From: a virus
Direction: 5' to 3' (one strand)
Length of the DNA stretch: 64,000 bases
IMG/VR virus record: IMGVR_UViG_3300045125_000040
Location: 62,001 to 126,000 of that record
The translations under genes were made by a program, and so were the position numbers. Every line of letters starts with the position of its first letter. Within the stretch, counting starts at the first letter, position 1. Positions 19,235-28,881 of this stretch are shown here, piece after piece. A model generated the notes under the pieces. It ran no database searches and had not been told where the DNA came from. It was given only the letters and a program-made list of their open reading frames with translations.

Positions 19235-19858
19235 ATGCCTACGACTACAACAACAACTTATAGCACGCCAGGAACATATACATTTACAGTTACTGCATAT
19301 AGTACCATAGTTGTAACTTGTTGGGGTGCTGGTGGAGGTGGATCAACCGCTAGTGGTAGCGTAGATTATCCAGGTGGAAATGGCGGATCTTCCACTTTTA
19401 ATACTACATTATCCGCCGGAGGCGGATTCGGTGGAGGTGGAAAATCATTACCTGGTAATGGAGGTACTGCTTCTGGTGGTACAACAAACACTAATGGTAA
19501 TGCTGCAACAGGTATGAAAGGTGGAGATTGTCCCAATGGTGGAACTGGAGGAGCAGCACGAACAGGTTTGGGAATAGGTAATAACGGAAATGCACCAGGT
19601 GGAGGTGGTGGAGCAGGTTATTTTTGTTAACAATGCAGGTGGAGGTGGATCAGGGGCTTACGTTAATAAAACTTATGTTCCTGGAGATTTATCAATAGGA
19701 TCTTCAATAACAGTAGTAGTTGGTTCAGGAGGAACTTCTGGAGGAGCAGGAGGCCCATTAGATAGTTACAGAGGAGTGTTGGAGCCGCTGGACAAGTAAC
19801 TGTTGAATTAACAACTCCATTACCAACAAATTTTAATATGCCAATTCTAGGAATGTAA
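19235..19858 (+). CDS. Glycine-rich distal adhesin (frameshifted)
   Basis: About 207 residues after joining frames broken near 19620 and 19775. STPGTYTFTVTAYSTIVVTC then WGAGGGGS begins a Gly-rich domain with many GG/GGGG blocks, continuing past the break (NNAGGGGSGAYVNKTYVPGD, ITVVVGSGGTSGG) and ending QVTVELTTPLP...MPILGM. It resembles the Gly-rich domain of the gene at 13981 and, in style, T-even gp38-like adhesins. Probably a receptor-recognition tip; this is inference. Confidence 0.6.
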
Positions 19859-19867
19859 GGAAAGAAA

Positions 19868-20379
19868 ATGAGACAAACAGGATATTGTTTAATAGATAAA
19901 GATAATAATATTATTGAAAGTTGGTATGAAAATGCAGGTATGCGTTCTATTCCGGAAATAATTATATTACCCAATGGAGATATTCTAAACGCTCCTGAAG
20001 TATACGGAGTTTATGGTGATTACACTCTTGTAAAGAAGATTTCTTGTTGATGAGAGTACAGGTCAATGGTTCAGTCATACATCTTCTACAATTAAATTTA
20101 ACGGGACAGATGTTGTTGAAACATATATTTATCCACAAACTCCTAATATTGTTCCTCAATCTGTTACTTCCATTACAGTTTAGAAGAGCATTAAATCAAC
20201 TAAATTTGAGAACTCAGATTGAACAATATGTTCATACTTTAGATACTGATTCCAAAGATGCCTGGGAATATGCTACTGTTTTTGAAAGAAACAATCCTAT
20301 CATTACAAGTGCAACGCAGGCTTTAAATAAATCAACCGAAGAAGTTGATGATTTGTTTAGGTTAGCTTCTAGTTTATAA
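19868..20379 (+). CDS. Fibre-region protein with helical C-terminal module (frameshifted)
   Basis: About 170 residues after repairing breaks near 20030 and 20180. N-terminus MRQTGYCLIDKDNNIIESWY and VYGDYTLVKRFLVDESTGQW are followed by a C-terminal helical segment (RRALNQLNLRTQIEQYV, WEYATVFERNNPII, EEVDDLFRLASSL) shared in pattern with the gene at 18416. The stop codon overlaps the late promoter in front of gp13. Function unknown; last gene of the adhesin module. Confidence 0.6.
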
Positions 20380-20382
20380 ATA
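20375..20382 (+). promoter_or_regulatory. T4-type late promoter TATAAATA (gp13)
   Basis: Exact TATAAATA overlapping the stop codon of the last adhesin-module gene and 27 nt before the gp13 ATG at 20402; an aggata site precedes that ATG. It separates the adhesin module from the neck and packaging genes. Confidence 0.65.
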
Positions 20383-20401
20383 GAAACAAATAGGATAAAA
20401 A

Positions 20402-21143
20402 ATGGCAATACCAACATCAAGAGCAGAATTTACTTGAGAATTGCCTAAGACGTTTAGGCAAACCAGTCATTGAAATAAACGTTGATGATGATCAGGTTTC
20501 TGATCGTATCGACGAAGCTCTACGTTATTATTGGGATTACCATTTTGACGGATCAGAAAAGACATATTATAAACATATTATAACAGAACAAGATATTACA
20601 AACAAATACATAATAATACCAGAAAACATTATTGGCGTTGTTAATATATTTGATCTTGGTTCTGCTCTTGGTCTTAATAATCTTTTCAATATTCGTTATC
20701 AGGATTGCTTTGAATGATCTATACACTCTTACATCTGTCTCTATGGTTCCATACTATATGGCCATGAATCATGTTCAGTTTTTGGAACAAATGTTAATTG
20801 GTAAACAACCATTAAGATATAATCGTCATATGAATAAACTTTATATTGATATGTCATGGGATCAGATTTCTGTTGATAATTATTTGATTGTTGAGGCATA
20901 TCAAGTCGTTGATCCTGATGTTTATACTGATGCCTGGCTGATCGCTGGTTACTTAGATATGGCGCTTGTTTGATTAAACAACAGTGGGGTCAGAACTTGA
21001 AAAAATTTGAGGGCATGAAGATGCCCGGTGGTTTGACGTTTAATGGTCAGAAGATCTATGATGAAGCCACACAGGAACGTAATGAATTAGAGAAAGAAAT
21101 GATCATGACTTATTCTTTGCCTTGTACAGATATGATCGGATGA
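20402..21143 (+). CDS. gp13: Neck protein gp13 (frameshifted)
   Basis: About 247 residues after joining frames. NCLRRLGKPVIEINVDDDQV, DRIDEALRYYWDYHFDGSEK, DMSWDQISVDNYLIVEAYQV and a final MIMTYSLPCTDMIG are characteristic of the gp13 head-completion/neck protein, which closes the packaged head and forms the tail-docking site with gp14. Breaks occur near 20435, 20705 and 20965. A late promoter precedes it; gp14 follows after an inserted homing endonuclease gene. Confidence 0.85.
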
Positions 21144-21166
21144 TATATACATAAAGAGTGTGAATA

Positions 21167-21194
21167 TATAAATATGTTGAGCAAGGAGTTCAAC
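21167..21194 (+). promoter_or_regulatory. Late promoter fused to a ribosome-site hairpin
   Basis: TATAAATA at 21167-21174 is followed by GTTGA (21176-21180), loop GCAAGGAGT containing the AAGGAG ribosome binding site, and TCAAC (21190-21194) directly before the ATG at 21195. On transcripts from upstream the 5-bp stem could hold the ribosome site in a loop. A transcript started from the late box would begin near 21181 and lose the left arm. This mimics the known control of T4 homing endonuclease genes, but the stem is short. Confidence 0.5.
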
Positions 21195-21797
21195 ATGAAA
21201 ATTAATTATAGAAAAATATATGAAAAAATTAAAGGTCCAATACCAAAAGGTTATGAAATTCATCATATAGATGGTAATCATAATAACAATGATATTGATA
21301 ATTTAAAATGTGTTTCTATTCAAGAACATTACGAAATACATAAAAAACAAGGCGATTGGGGTGCTTGTAGAAAAATATTAAAAGAATGAATATGTCAGAA
21401 GAAGAAAAAAGCAAATTATGTTCTGAATATTCAAAAAATTTTTTGGTTAAATCTTTCTCCAGAAGAACGAAAAATAATTTGTGAAAAAATTTCTAAAAGT
21501 CAAATAGGAAAACCAAAAACCGGAAAAATTGCTAAAGGACACGTCAAATCAGAAGAATGGCGTAAAAAAATATCAGAATCAAATAAAAAAACAAAAAAAG
21601 CAAATCCAGACAAAACTACAAAAGGTAAACTGTGGTGGAATAATGGGATTATAAATACAAGAAGTAAAGATTCACCGGGTTTAGAATGGGTTAAAGGTAA
21701 ATTGCCACATAACAAATCATATAATTCAGATAAAATGAAAGAAATCTGGGCTTTAAGAAAGGCTGGTAAATTACCTATGCCAGACTACGGTAAATAA
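21195..21797 (+). CDS. Free-standing HNH homing endonuclease with NUMOD-like tail (frameshifted)
   Basis: About 200 residues if the break near 21385 (and one near 21435) is repaired. Residues 1-65 hold the HNH core GYEIHHIDGNHNNNDIDNLK with H-H and N at the expected spacing, then EHYEIHKKQGDWG. The rest (EERKIICEKISKSQIGKPKTGK, quoted only in part: EKISKSQIGKPKTG; KKISESNKKTKK) contains NUMOD3-like DNA-binding repeats. It sits between gp13 and gp14, its stop overlapping the gp14 ATG, a classic intergenic homing position. It would cut alleles lacking the insertion during mixed infection. Confidence 0.8.
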
Positions 21798-22519
21798 TGT
21801 CCACAAACTTTTTCTTCAATAATTTTCAAGCTTCACAAGAACAACTGCTTCTTGAGAATCTTATTATTGAATCTATTCGTATATATGGTCATGATGTATA
21901 CTACATTCCCCGTAAATTAAACAATTATGATTCGGTTTATGGCGCTGATGATGTTTCATCATATGAACAAGCTATTCCAATTGAAATGTATATTAAATCA
22001 ATTGATGGATTCACTGGTGATGGTGAATTCCTATCAAAATTCGGTATTGAAATTCGTAATCAAGTTATATTCTCAATGTCTCGCAGAATTTTCTCAGAAG
22101 AAGTGGGAACTATAACTACTCAAGTAAGACCCAATGAAGGCGATATTATATACTTTCCATTAAATCAAAGATTGTTTGTTATCAGATATGTAAATAAATA
22201 TGAAATGTTTTATCAATTAGGTGCGCTTCAAACGTGGGAAGTAACAACAGAAGTATTCGAATATGCTGGTGAAAAATTCAGCACTGGTATAGAAGAAATA
22301 GATTCTATTCAAACAAAATTCAGCACTGATATTCTTAATTGGGGTATTAAAGATGAAGATGGTGCATATATTCTAGACGAAGAAAGTAATTATCTAATTC
22401 TTGAAAATGCTGCTATTGATGATCTTATTGCCGCTTCTGATAATGATGAAATTCAACAAGAATCTGATCTATTTGTTGATTGGTCAGCACAAAATCCATT
22501 TACAGAGGAACATATTTAA
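21797..22519 (+). CDS. gp14: Neck protein gp14
   Basis: 240 residues, intact. FFFNNFQASQEQLLLENLI, ESIRIYGHDVYYIPRKLNN and EMYIKSIDGFTGDGEFLSKF are conserved gp14 motifs. gp14 joins gp13 at the head-tail junction after DNA packaging. Its ATG overlaps the endonuclease stop and its own stop is adjacent to the gp15 start, so translation is probably coupled with gp15. Confidence 0.9.
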   Translation: MSTNFFFNNFQASQEQLLLENLIIESIRIYGHDVYYIPRKLNNYDSVYGADDVSSYEQAIPIEMYIKSIDGFTGDGEFLSKFGIEIRNQVIFSMSRRIFSEEVGTITTQVRPNEGDIIYFPLNQRLFVIRYVNKYEMFYQLGALQTWEVTTEVFEYAGEKFSTGIEEIDSIQTKFSTDILNWGIKDEDGAYILDEESNYLILENAAIDDLIAASDNDEIQQESDLFVDWSAQNPFTEEHI

Positions 22520-23395
22520 TTGTTTTCCAAACCATTTTATTTTTCATTAACACGTAAGTATGTCATCCTCATGGGCACTTTGCTCAATAATATTCGTATT
22601 ACCAGAACAGATAAAGATGGTAATATGATTGATCTATTAAAAGTTCCAATTACATACGGTCCAAAAGATAAAATGCTTGCTCGTATTATGCAAGATCCAG
22701 CACTTGATAGACCAACAGCAACTGCTCCTCTCCCAATGATCTCATTCGAAATGGGTGAAATAAGATATGATGGTAGTCGTAAATTAAATACTATTGGAAA
22801 AAGCACAGTTAAAAGTGTTGGTGCTGATCAAAGAAACATTTTTAAATATCAATATAATCCTGTTCCATATAATATAAATTTTAAAGCATATATCTATGCT
22901 AAGAATGTTGAAGATGGAACAAAAATCATTGAACAGATTTTGCCATACTTCACTCCGGATTGGACTACAACATGTAATCTTATTCCAGAAATGGAAATCT
23001 CTATGGATATCCCTGTGATATTAACAAATATTAATTATGATGATAAATATGATGGTGATTTTAAAGACCGTAGAACAATTATATGGTCTTTAGATTTCTT
23101 ATTAAAAGGATATTATTATGGTCCTGTTAAGAAATCTGCTATTATTAAATTTATCAACCTTAATTTTTATATACCACCAGTTCCAGATGGTAAACTAGCT
23201 GATGCTGTTGGTAATACTGCAATCGCAGAAAAAGTGACTATTCAGCCAGGTCTAACAGCAAACGGTCAAAAGATAACTTATTCTGGTAAACCAAATGCTA
23301 ATACTGGAACTGTTCCATATGCTGAAATTGAAGTTGATGATGATTATGGATTCATAACACAAATTTATACAAAAGATGATTTAGATCAACAGTAA
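22520..23395 (+). CDS. gp15: Tail completion / sheath stabiliser gp15
   Basis: 291 residues, intact. A TTG start is chosen because the N-terminus FSKPFYFSLTRKYVILMGTL then LNNIRI aligns with T4 gp15 (which also has a Tyr-rich start followed by MGxLxxNIxI). VPITYGPKDK, KYQYNPVPYNI and EQILPYFTPDWTTT are further family features. gp15 caps the contracted or extended tail at the head-proximal end. Placement between gp14 and gp16 is the standard T4 order. Confidence 0.88.
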   Translation: MFSKPFYFSLTRKYVILMGTLLNNIRITRTDKDGNMIDLLKVPITYGPKDKMLARIMQDPALDRPTATAPLPMISFEMGEIRYDGSRKLNTIGKSTVKSVGADQRNIFKYQYNPVPYNINFKAYIYAKNVEDGTKIIEQILPYFTPDWTTTCNLIPEMEISMDIPVILTNINYDDKYDGDFKDRRTIIWSLDFLLKGYYYGPVKKSAIIKFINLNFYIPPVPDGKLADAVGNTAIAEKVTIQPGLTANGQKITYSGKPNANTGTVPYAEIEVDDDYGFITQIYTKDDLDQQ

Positions 23396-23406
23396 AGTGA
23401 AATAAA

Positions 23407-23817
23407 ATGTCAGATAATAATGAAGAACCATCAAAAGATTTAGAACCTTTTGTAGAGAATTATTCTGTTATAGATAAATTATTAGAAAAAGGTCATGATG
23501 ACTCTGCTTCAAATGATTTTGAAATGGCACGTGCAAACATTCATGAAATGATAAACGATGGAAAAGCTTCTTTATTAAAATTAGCACAAATAGCTGCATC
23601 AAGTCAACATCCCAGAGCCTTTGAAGTTTATGCCAAGCTTATGGATACAGTTCTTAATGCGAATAAAGAATTACTCAACCTTCAAACAAAAATTCGTGAA
23701 ATTAATCATGCTGATTCTCCAGTTAATGAAAAAGCTAAAAGTGTGACAAATAATCTATTTGTAGGGTCTACTGCAGAATTACAAAAAATGATACAAGAAA
23801 TGAAAAAAGATGACTGA
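23407..23817 (+). CDS. gp16: Terminase small subunit gp16
   Basis: 136 residues, intact, mostly helical. It contains an acidic N-terminus, a central helix pair (ARANIHEMINDGKASLLKLA, SSQHPRAFEVYAKLMDTVLN) and a Lys-rich C-terminus, as in gp16 of T4-like marine phages. It binds DNA and stimulates the large terminase. Its 3' end overlaps gp17 by 8 nt. Confidence 0.88.
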   Translation: MSDNNEEPSKDLEPFVENYSVIDKLLEKGHDDSASNDFEMARANIHEMINDGKASLLKLAQIAASSQHPRAFEVYAKLMDTVLNANKELLNLQTKIREINHADSPVNEKAKSVTNNLFVGSTAELQKMIQEMKKDD

Positions 23818-25465
23818 TCCAGTTGGTGGGTATAAGGGTAATGTACTTCTAAAAAAGTCTAACCAATCAATTGATTGGACGCCAGACCTTGTTTCCGAAT
23901 ATATGAAATGTGCGGAAGATCCAATTTATTTTATTGAAACCTACATGAAAATCATCAACGTTGATGAGGGTCTGGTTAATTTCAAGTTATATCCTTATCA
24001 AAAGGATATGATAAATTCTTTCAAAGATAATCGTTATAGTATTGTAACAACCGCTCGTCAGGCAGGTAAATCTACGACTACTTGTGGATTTATTCTATGG
24101 TATATTATTTTTCATTCAGAAAAAGTTGTTGCTCTATTAGCCAATAAGGGTGATACTGCTCGTGAAATCCTTGGACGTGTTCAGTTAGCGTATCAACATC
24201 TCCCAAAGTGGCTTCAACAAGGCGTTGTTGAATGGAATAAGGGATCTTTTGTTCTTGAGAATAATAGCCGTGTTATTGCTGCTGCTACCTCTGCATCAGC
24301 GGTGCGTGGTTATTCTATTAACATGCTATTCATTGATGAGGCGGCATTCATTGATAATTGGGATGAATTCTTCACATCAGTCTTTCCTACAATTTCATCT
24401 GGTTCAGAGTCTAAAATAGTTCTGGTGTCCACACCAAATGGTTTAAATCACTTTCATAAAACATGGGCTGGTGCTTTTAAAAAGGATTTAGAACATAACG
24501 GATATAATCCAATTCTTGTCCGTTGGCAAGATGTTCCTGGTAGAGATGATAAATGGAAGCAAGACACTCTTGCTGGTATGAATTTTGATGTTGAAAAATT
24601 CGATCAAGAGTATAATTGTGAATTCTTAGGTTCATCAGGAACGCTTATTGCTGGTTGGAAACTTAAAGAACTGGTCCATAGACCACCAGTTGTTGAAAGA
24701 GATGGCCTTACACAGTATTTTCAACCGGAAGAAAATAATGTCTATATGATGATATGCGACGTTTCTAGAGGCAAAGGTCTAGACTATTCGGCATTTCAGC
24801 TTATAAACGTTTCAAGAATGCCATATCAACAAACCTGTGTTTTCAGAAGTAACGCTGTGACCCCCCATGATTATGCTGGTATTATTCATAGAGTCGCCAA
24901 AGCATATAATAATGCGTCTATTCTTGTAGAAGTAAATGATATTGGTGAGCAGGTATCTCATGCTCTACATTATGACTTTGGATATGAACATATCCTTTAT
25001 ACTGAAAATGCGGGTAGATCAGGAAAAAGGATTACATCAGGATTTGGCGGCGGACAGATTGATAAAGGAATTAGAACGACCAAAGTAGTAAAATCAGTTG
25101 GGTGTTCAATATTAAAACTATTAGTAGAACAAAATCAATTAATTATCAATGATTTCAATACGATAAATGAATTATCAACATTCTCCAAAAGAAATAATTC
25201 CTATGAAGCAGAACCGGGTAAAAATGATGACCTAGTTATGTGTATGGTTCTTTTTGCTTGGTTATCTGAGCAGCAATATTTTAAAGATTATACAAATATT
25301 AATACATTAGCATCATTAAGAGATAAAACAGAAGATGAGATAGAACAAGATTTGTCACCTTTTGGTTTTGTTATGTCCGGTAGAGATGAATTTGAATATA
25401 TTGATGAAACTTATGACGATTATAGCCCTGATGCGTGGATGTGGAGACAGGTAGAGAACTTTTAA
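23810..25465 (+). CDS. gp17: Terminase large subunit gp17
   Basis: 551 residues, intact, one of the few long core genes without a frameshift. ATPase domain: Walker A RQAGKST near residues 83-89, Walker B MLFIDEAAF near 172-180, coupling motif LVSTPNG. C-terminal RNase H-fold nuclease: MICDVSRGKGLDYSAFQLIN (first Asp), a second acidic cluster ILVEVNDIGE and KNDDLVMCMVLFAW (last Asp pair). It cuts concatemeric DNA and pumps it into the prohead through gp20. Transcribed with gp16. Confidence 0.95.
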   Translation: MTDPVGGYKGNVLLKKSNQSIDWTPDLVSEYMKCAEDPIYFIETYMKIINVDEGLVNFKLYPYQKDMINSFKDNRYSIVTTARQAGKSTTTCGFILWYIIFHSEKVVALLANKGDTAREILGRVQLAYQHLPKWLQQGVVEWNKGSFVLENNSRVIAAATSASAVRGYSINMLFIDEAAFIDNWDEFFTSVFPTISSGSESKIVLVSTPNGLNHFHKTWAGAFKKDLEHNGYNPILVRWQDVPGRDDKWKQDTLAGMNFDVEKFDQEYNCEFLGSSGTLIAGWKLKELVHRPPVVERDGLTQYFQPEENNVYMMICDVSRGKGLDYSAFQLINVSRMPYQQTCVFRSNAVTPHDYAGIIHRVAKAYNNASILVEVNDIGEQVSHALHYDFGYEHILYTENAGRSGKRITSGFGGGQIDKGIRTTKVVKSVGCSILKLLVEQNQLIINDFNTINELSTFSKRNNSYEAEPGKNDDLVMCMVLFAWLSEQQYFKDYTNINTLASLRDKTEDEIEQDLSPFGFVMSGRDEFEYIDETYDDYSPDAWMWRQVENF

Positions 25466-25477
25466 AATGTCTCTTTT

Positions 25478-25485
25478 TATAAATA
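25478..25485 (+). promoter_or_regulatory. T4-type late promoter TATAAATA (gp18)
   Basis: Exact TATAAATA just after the gp17 stop and 48 nt before the gp18 ATG. A strong gggagag ribosome site follows. It gives the abundant sheath protein its own late transcript. Confidence 0.7.
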
Positions 25486-25532
25486 AAACAAGAAAATCAT
25501 AATACACATTCTCGCATAAAGGGAGAGAAAAT

Positions 25533-28174
25533 ATGGCATTTCAATTAAGCCCCGGTGTTAATATCACAGAAATTGACCTTACTACGGTTGTTCCTGCAGT
25601 AGCTACTTCAGATGGTGCATTTGCAGGTGTTTTCCGTTGGGGTCCAATTGGTGAGAGAGTTTTATTGAGTCTGAGAATGCTCTTGTTCAAAGATTTGGTA
25701 AGCCAACAAATCTTAATGCCGAAACATTTTTCACTGCTGCAAACTTTTTATCATATGCTAATCGTCTATATATTTCACGTGCAGCAAACACAACTGGTGC
25801 AACTCCAGGCGCATTAACTTTTAATGTTAAGGCAAACACAACAGTTTCTAATACAGTCCTAACTGGTTCTGCTGGTGCAAACGTAGCAAATCTTGGTCTT
25901 GCTATTGGCATGTATATTAATCAGTCAACAAATGCATCTTCAATCCCAACAGGTAATTCATATTATATTACTTCAATTAATACAACTGCGATTGTTCTAA
26001 ACAAAGGTGTTTATACAACTCAGACTGTTGCTACTGGCAGTTCAACTGCTAATGCAGAAATTTATTTTGGTCGTCCAGAAGTTGCTTATAATTCAATTGG
26101 TATAGATCCTGATTCTGTTATTAATACAACAAATTCAACATATGGTTTCGTTTCAAATCTTGTTAATCAGATTGTTAAAAATGAAACCGATTATGTACTT
26201 AAAGATGGTAATTTTGATACTGATGCCTTTTATGTAGCAAAATATCCCGGTCTAATTGGTAACTCATTAAGAGTTTCTGTCTGTGATAATGCTACTAGTT
26301 ATCAGTCAAATGTTAATTTGAATGCTAATGCTGCAGCAAATGTTGCTGGTCAGTCAACTGCTATTAATACAGCAATCCACTTTGTTGTTGGATCAAATGT
26401 TGCTACTATTAAATTCCTTGGTAGTTCAAATACCGTTGCTTCTCCAGTTGCTTCATTAATTTCTGTTGGTGATCAGATTCTTACTGGTAATAGTTCAATT
26501 GGTCTACAGTATATGCTTGTTAAAGGCAAATCTGTTGTTACAAATTCAACTGCGACAGCATCATTCAATGGTAACTCTAATATTAGTAACACATTGAACT
26601 TTATTTATCTTTCCAGCAATCCATTCTCAAATGGTGATGCTGTTGTATATGCAAACTCTGCTGGTAATAATACTATTGGAGGTCTTTCTGGTGGTACTTA
26701 TTATGTTGTAGAAGCAAACACTCTTGGTGTAAAACTATCTACTACACCATTTGGTGATGTAGTTAATCTAACTTCTACAAATGGTGCTAATGGTTCATTG
26801 ACTTCAAATACTACCACAGTAAATATTAATTTTGAAGATCCATTTAGACTTCGTGTAGCTTATACTTCTAATGTCGTCCAGCGTAATTGGGAATTCTTCA
26901 ATGTTGTAGATACTGCACCAGGTCAATCAAATTGGCAGCTTTATCATGGCAACACTTCCGCACAGGACGAAATGCATGTTGTTGTAGTAGATGATGGTGG
27001 ACAATTCACTGGTACTCCAGGAACAATCCTTGAAGTATATTCTGGTGTTTCAAGAGCCACAGATGCACAAAATGAAGATGGTTCTGATAACTATTATAAA
27101 AATGTTATCAACAAAGATTCAAACTATATTTGGTTTGCAAATGATAGAACAACTGCTCTATCAAACACAGCTGTAAATCTAACTTCTTCAACATCTAGTA
27201 GTCCAGCAAATATTCCATTTACTCTTGGTGCTGATGGTCTTTCAGAAGTAAACGCAACTCTTGGAATTCTTGGTCAAGCATATGATCTATTCAAGTCTGC
27301 AGAAGATATTGATATTTCACTTGTTCTACAGGGAAGACCAATTGGCGGCGTAACAGTTGTCAATGGAAGAACTGTTCAGAATTTCCAACTTGCAAACTAC
27401 ATAATTGATAACATTGTTGAAACAAGAAGAGATTGTGTTGCTCTGATTTCTCCAGATAAAGGTCTTGTTCTTAACAACGTTGGTAATGAAACATTAGATC
27501 TCATAGCATGGAGAGGAGCCATTCATAGTTCTTCATATGCTGTAATGGATTCTGGATATAAGTATCAGTATGACCGCTATAATGACATCTATCGTTGGGT
27601 TCCTATGAATGGTGATATTGGTGGTCTATGTGTAAGAACTGATAATACAAATGATGCTTGGTGGTCTCCAGCAGGATTTAATCGTGGTCAGATTAAAAAT
27701 CTTGTTAAGTTGGCATTCAATCCAACCAAACCACAAAGAGATCTTCTATATCCAGCAGGAATTAACCCAGTTGTTACATTCCCTGGTCAAGGAACTGTTC
27801 TTTATGGTGATAAAACACTACAGGCTAAACCATCTGCATTTGATCGTATCAATGTCCGCAGATTGTTTATTGTTCTTGAGAAGGCAATTTCTGCTGCTGC
27901 TAAGTATTCACTATTCGAGTTCAATGATGCATTTACTAGAGCACAGTTCAGAAATCTTGTAAATCCTTATCTAAGAACTGTTAAGGGTCGTAGAGGTATC
28001 ACTGATTTCTTGGTTGTATGTGATGAAACTAACAATACACCACAGATTATTGATACCAATCAGTTCGTTGGTGACATCTATATTAAACCTGCGAGAAGCA
28101 TTAACTTTATCCAACTTAACTTTATTGCTGTTCCAACTGGTGTTCAGTTCAGTGAAGTTGTTGGCAAGTTTTAA
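25533..28174 (+). CDS. gp18: Tail sheath protein gp18 (frameshifted, enlarged)
   Basis: About 880 residues after repairing one break near 25663. N-terminus FQLSPGVNITEIDLTTVVPA and GAFAGVFRWGPIGERV are diagnostic. The C-terminal half (VLQGRPIGGVTVVNGRTVQN, YDRYNDIYRWVPMNGDIGGL, ARSINFIQLNFIAVPTGVQF) is the conserved contractile-sheath core. T4 gp18 has 659 residues; the extra length here lies in the N-terminal half, as Asn/Ser/Thr/Ala-rich stretches (e.g. around 26300-26850) similar in style to the fibres, probably surface-exposed domains. Forms the contractile cylinder around gp19. Confidence 0.92.
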
Positions 28175-28205
28175 TAAATAAATAAAACTCAAAGGAGTAA
28201 CATAG

Positions 28206-28822
28206 ATGGCTTTTAATATTAGCGCATTTAAATCAAGAGGTCTGGTATACGGTGGTGCCAGACCATCCCTCTTCGAAGTAATTCTAACACCACCAGTTGG
28301 CATAGCTCTTAATCCTGCTGCCTTACAGAAATTCATTTTCACATGTAAGTCAGCAGAATTACCAGAATCAACAATTTCAAATATTGAAATTCCATACTTT
28401 GGTCGTAGAATCAAAGTTGCTGGTGAGAAGAATCATTTGCTGATTGGTCAGTAACAGTAATGAATGATGAAGATTTCGGCGTTCGTTCAATGTTTGAAGC
28501 ATGGCATAATGCTATCAATACCATTGTTTCAAATGTTCGTCTACAGTCTGCATCAAGAGAAGAATATAAGACCGTTTTGGACGTTACTCAGTTCTCCAAG
28601 GATGGTGAAATTCTTCGTACTTATCAGCTAGTAGGTGCATTCCCAACTTCAGTTGCCGGTATTGGTCTTGGATGGGACTCACAGAACGCAATTGAAGAGT
28701 TTGCAGTTAACTTCTCATATGATTACTGGCTACCTGTTATTGAGAATGCTTCTGGTAAAACCGCTGGTCAAGTTACAGAGTTTCTTGGACAGACTGAAGC
28801 TGGTCCTCAATCAGTACTATAA
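28206..28822 (+). CDS. gp19: Tail tube protein gp19 (frameshifted)
   Basis: About 205 residues after repairing a break near 28455. AFNISAFKSRGLVYGGARPS, FTCKSAELPESTISNIEIPY and FGRRIKVAGE are strong gp19 motifs; the second frame continues NDEDFGVRSMFEAWHNAINT and AFPTSVAGIGLGWDSQNAIE. It stacks as hexamers forming the tube inside the sheath. AATAAATA lies 33 nt upstream of the ATG. The same fold appears in the gene at 37330. Confidence 0.92.
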
Positions 28823-28842
28823 TAAATATTCTATATTATTAA

Positions 28843-28862
28843 GGAGGGAAATATTTCCCTCC
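28843..28862 (+). terminator. Perfect 10-bp palindrome after gp19
   Basis: A 20-nt perfect inverted repeat (GGAGGGAAAT and ATTTCCCTCC) lies 20 nt after the gp19 stop; a short T run (ATTTTG) follows. It could end gp19 transcription or, because it precedes the TTG start of the endonuclease by only 19 nt, limit read-through into that gene. AATAAATA at 28821-28828 lies just before it. Confidence 0.55.
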
Positions 28863-28881
28863 ACATTTTGGGAGAAAAAAT

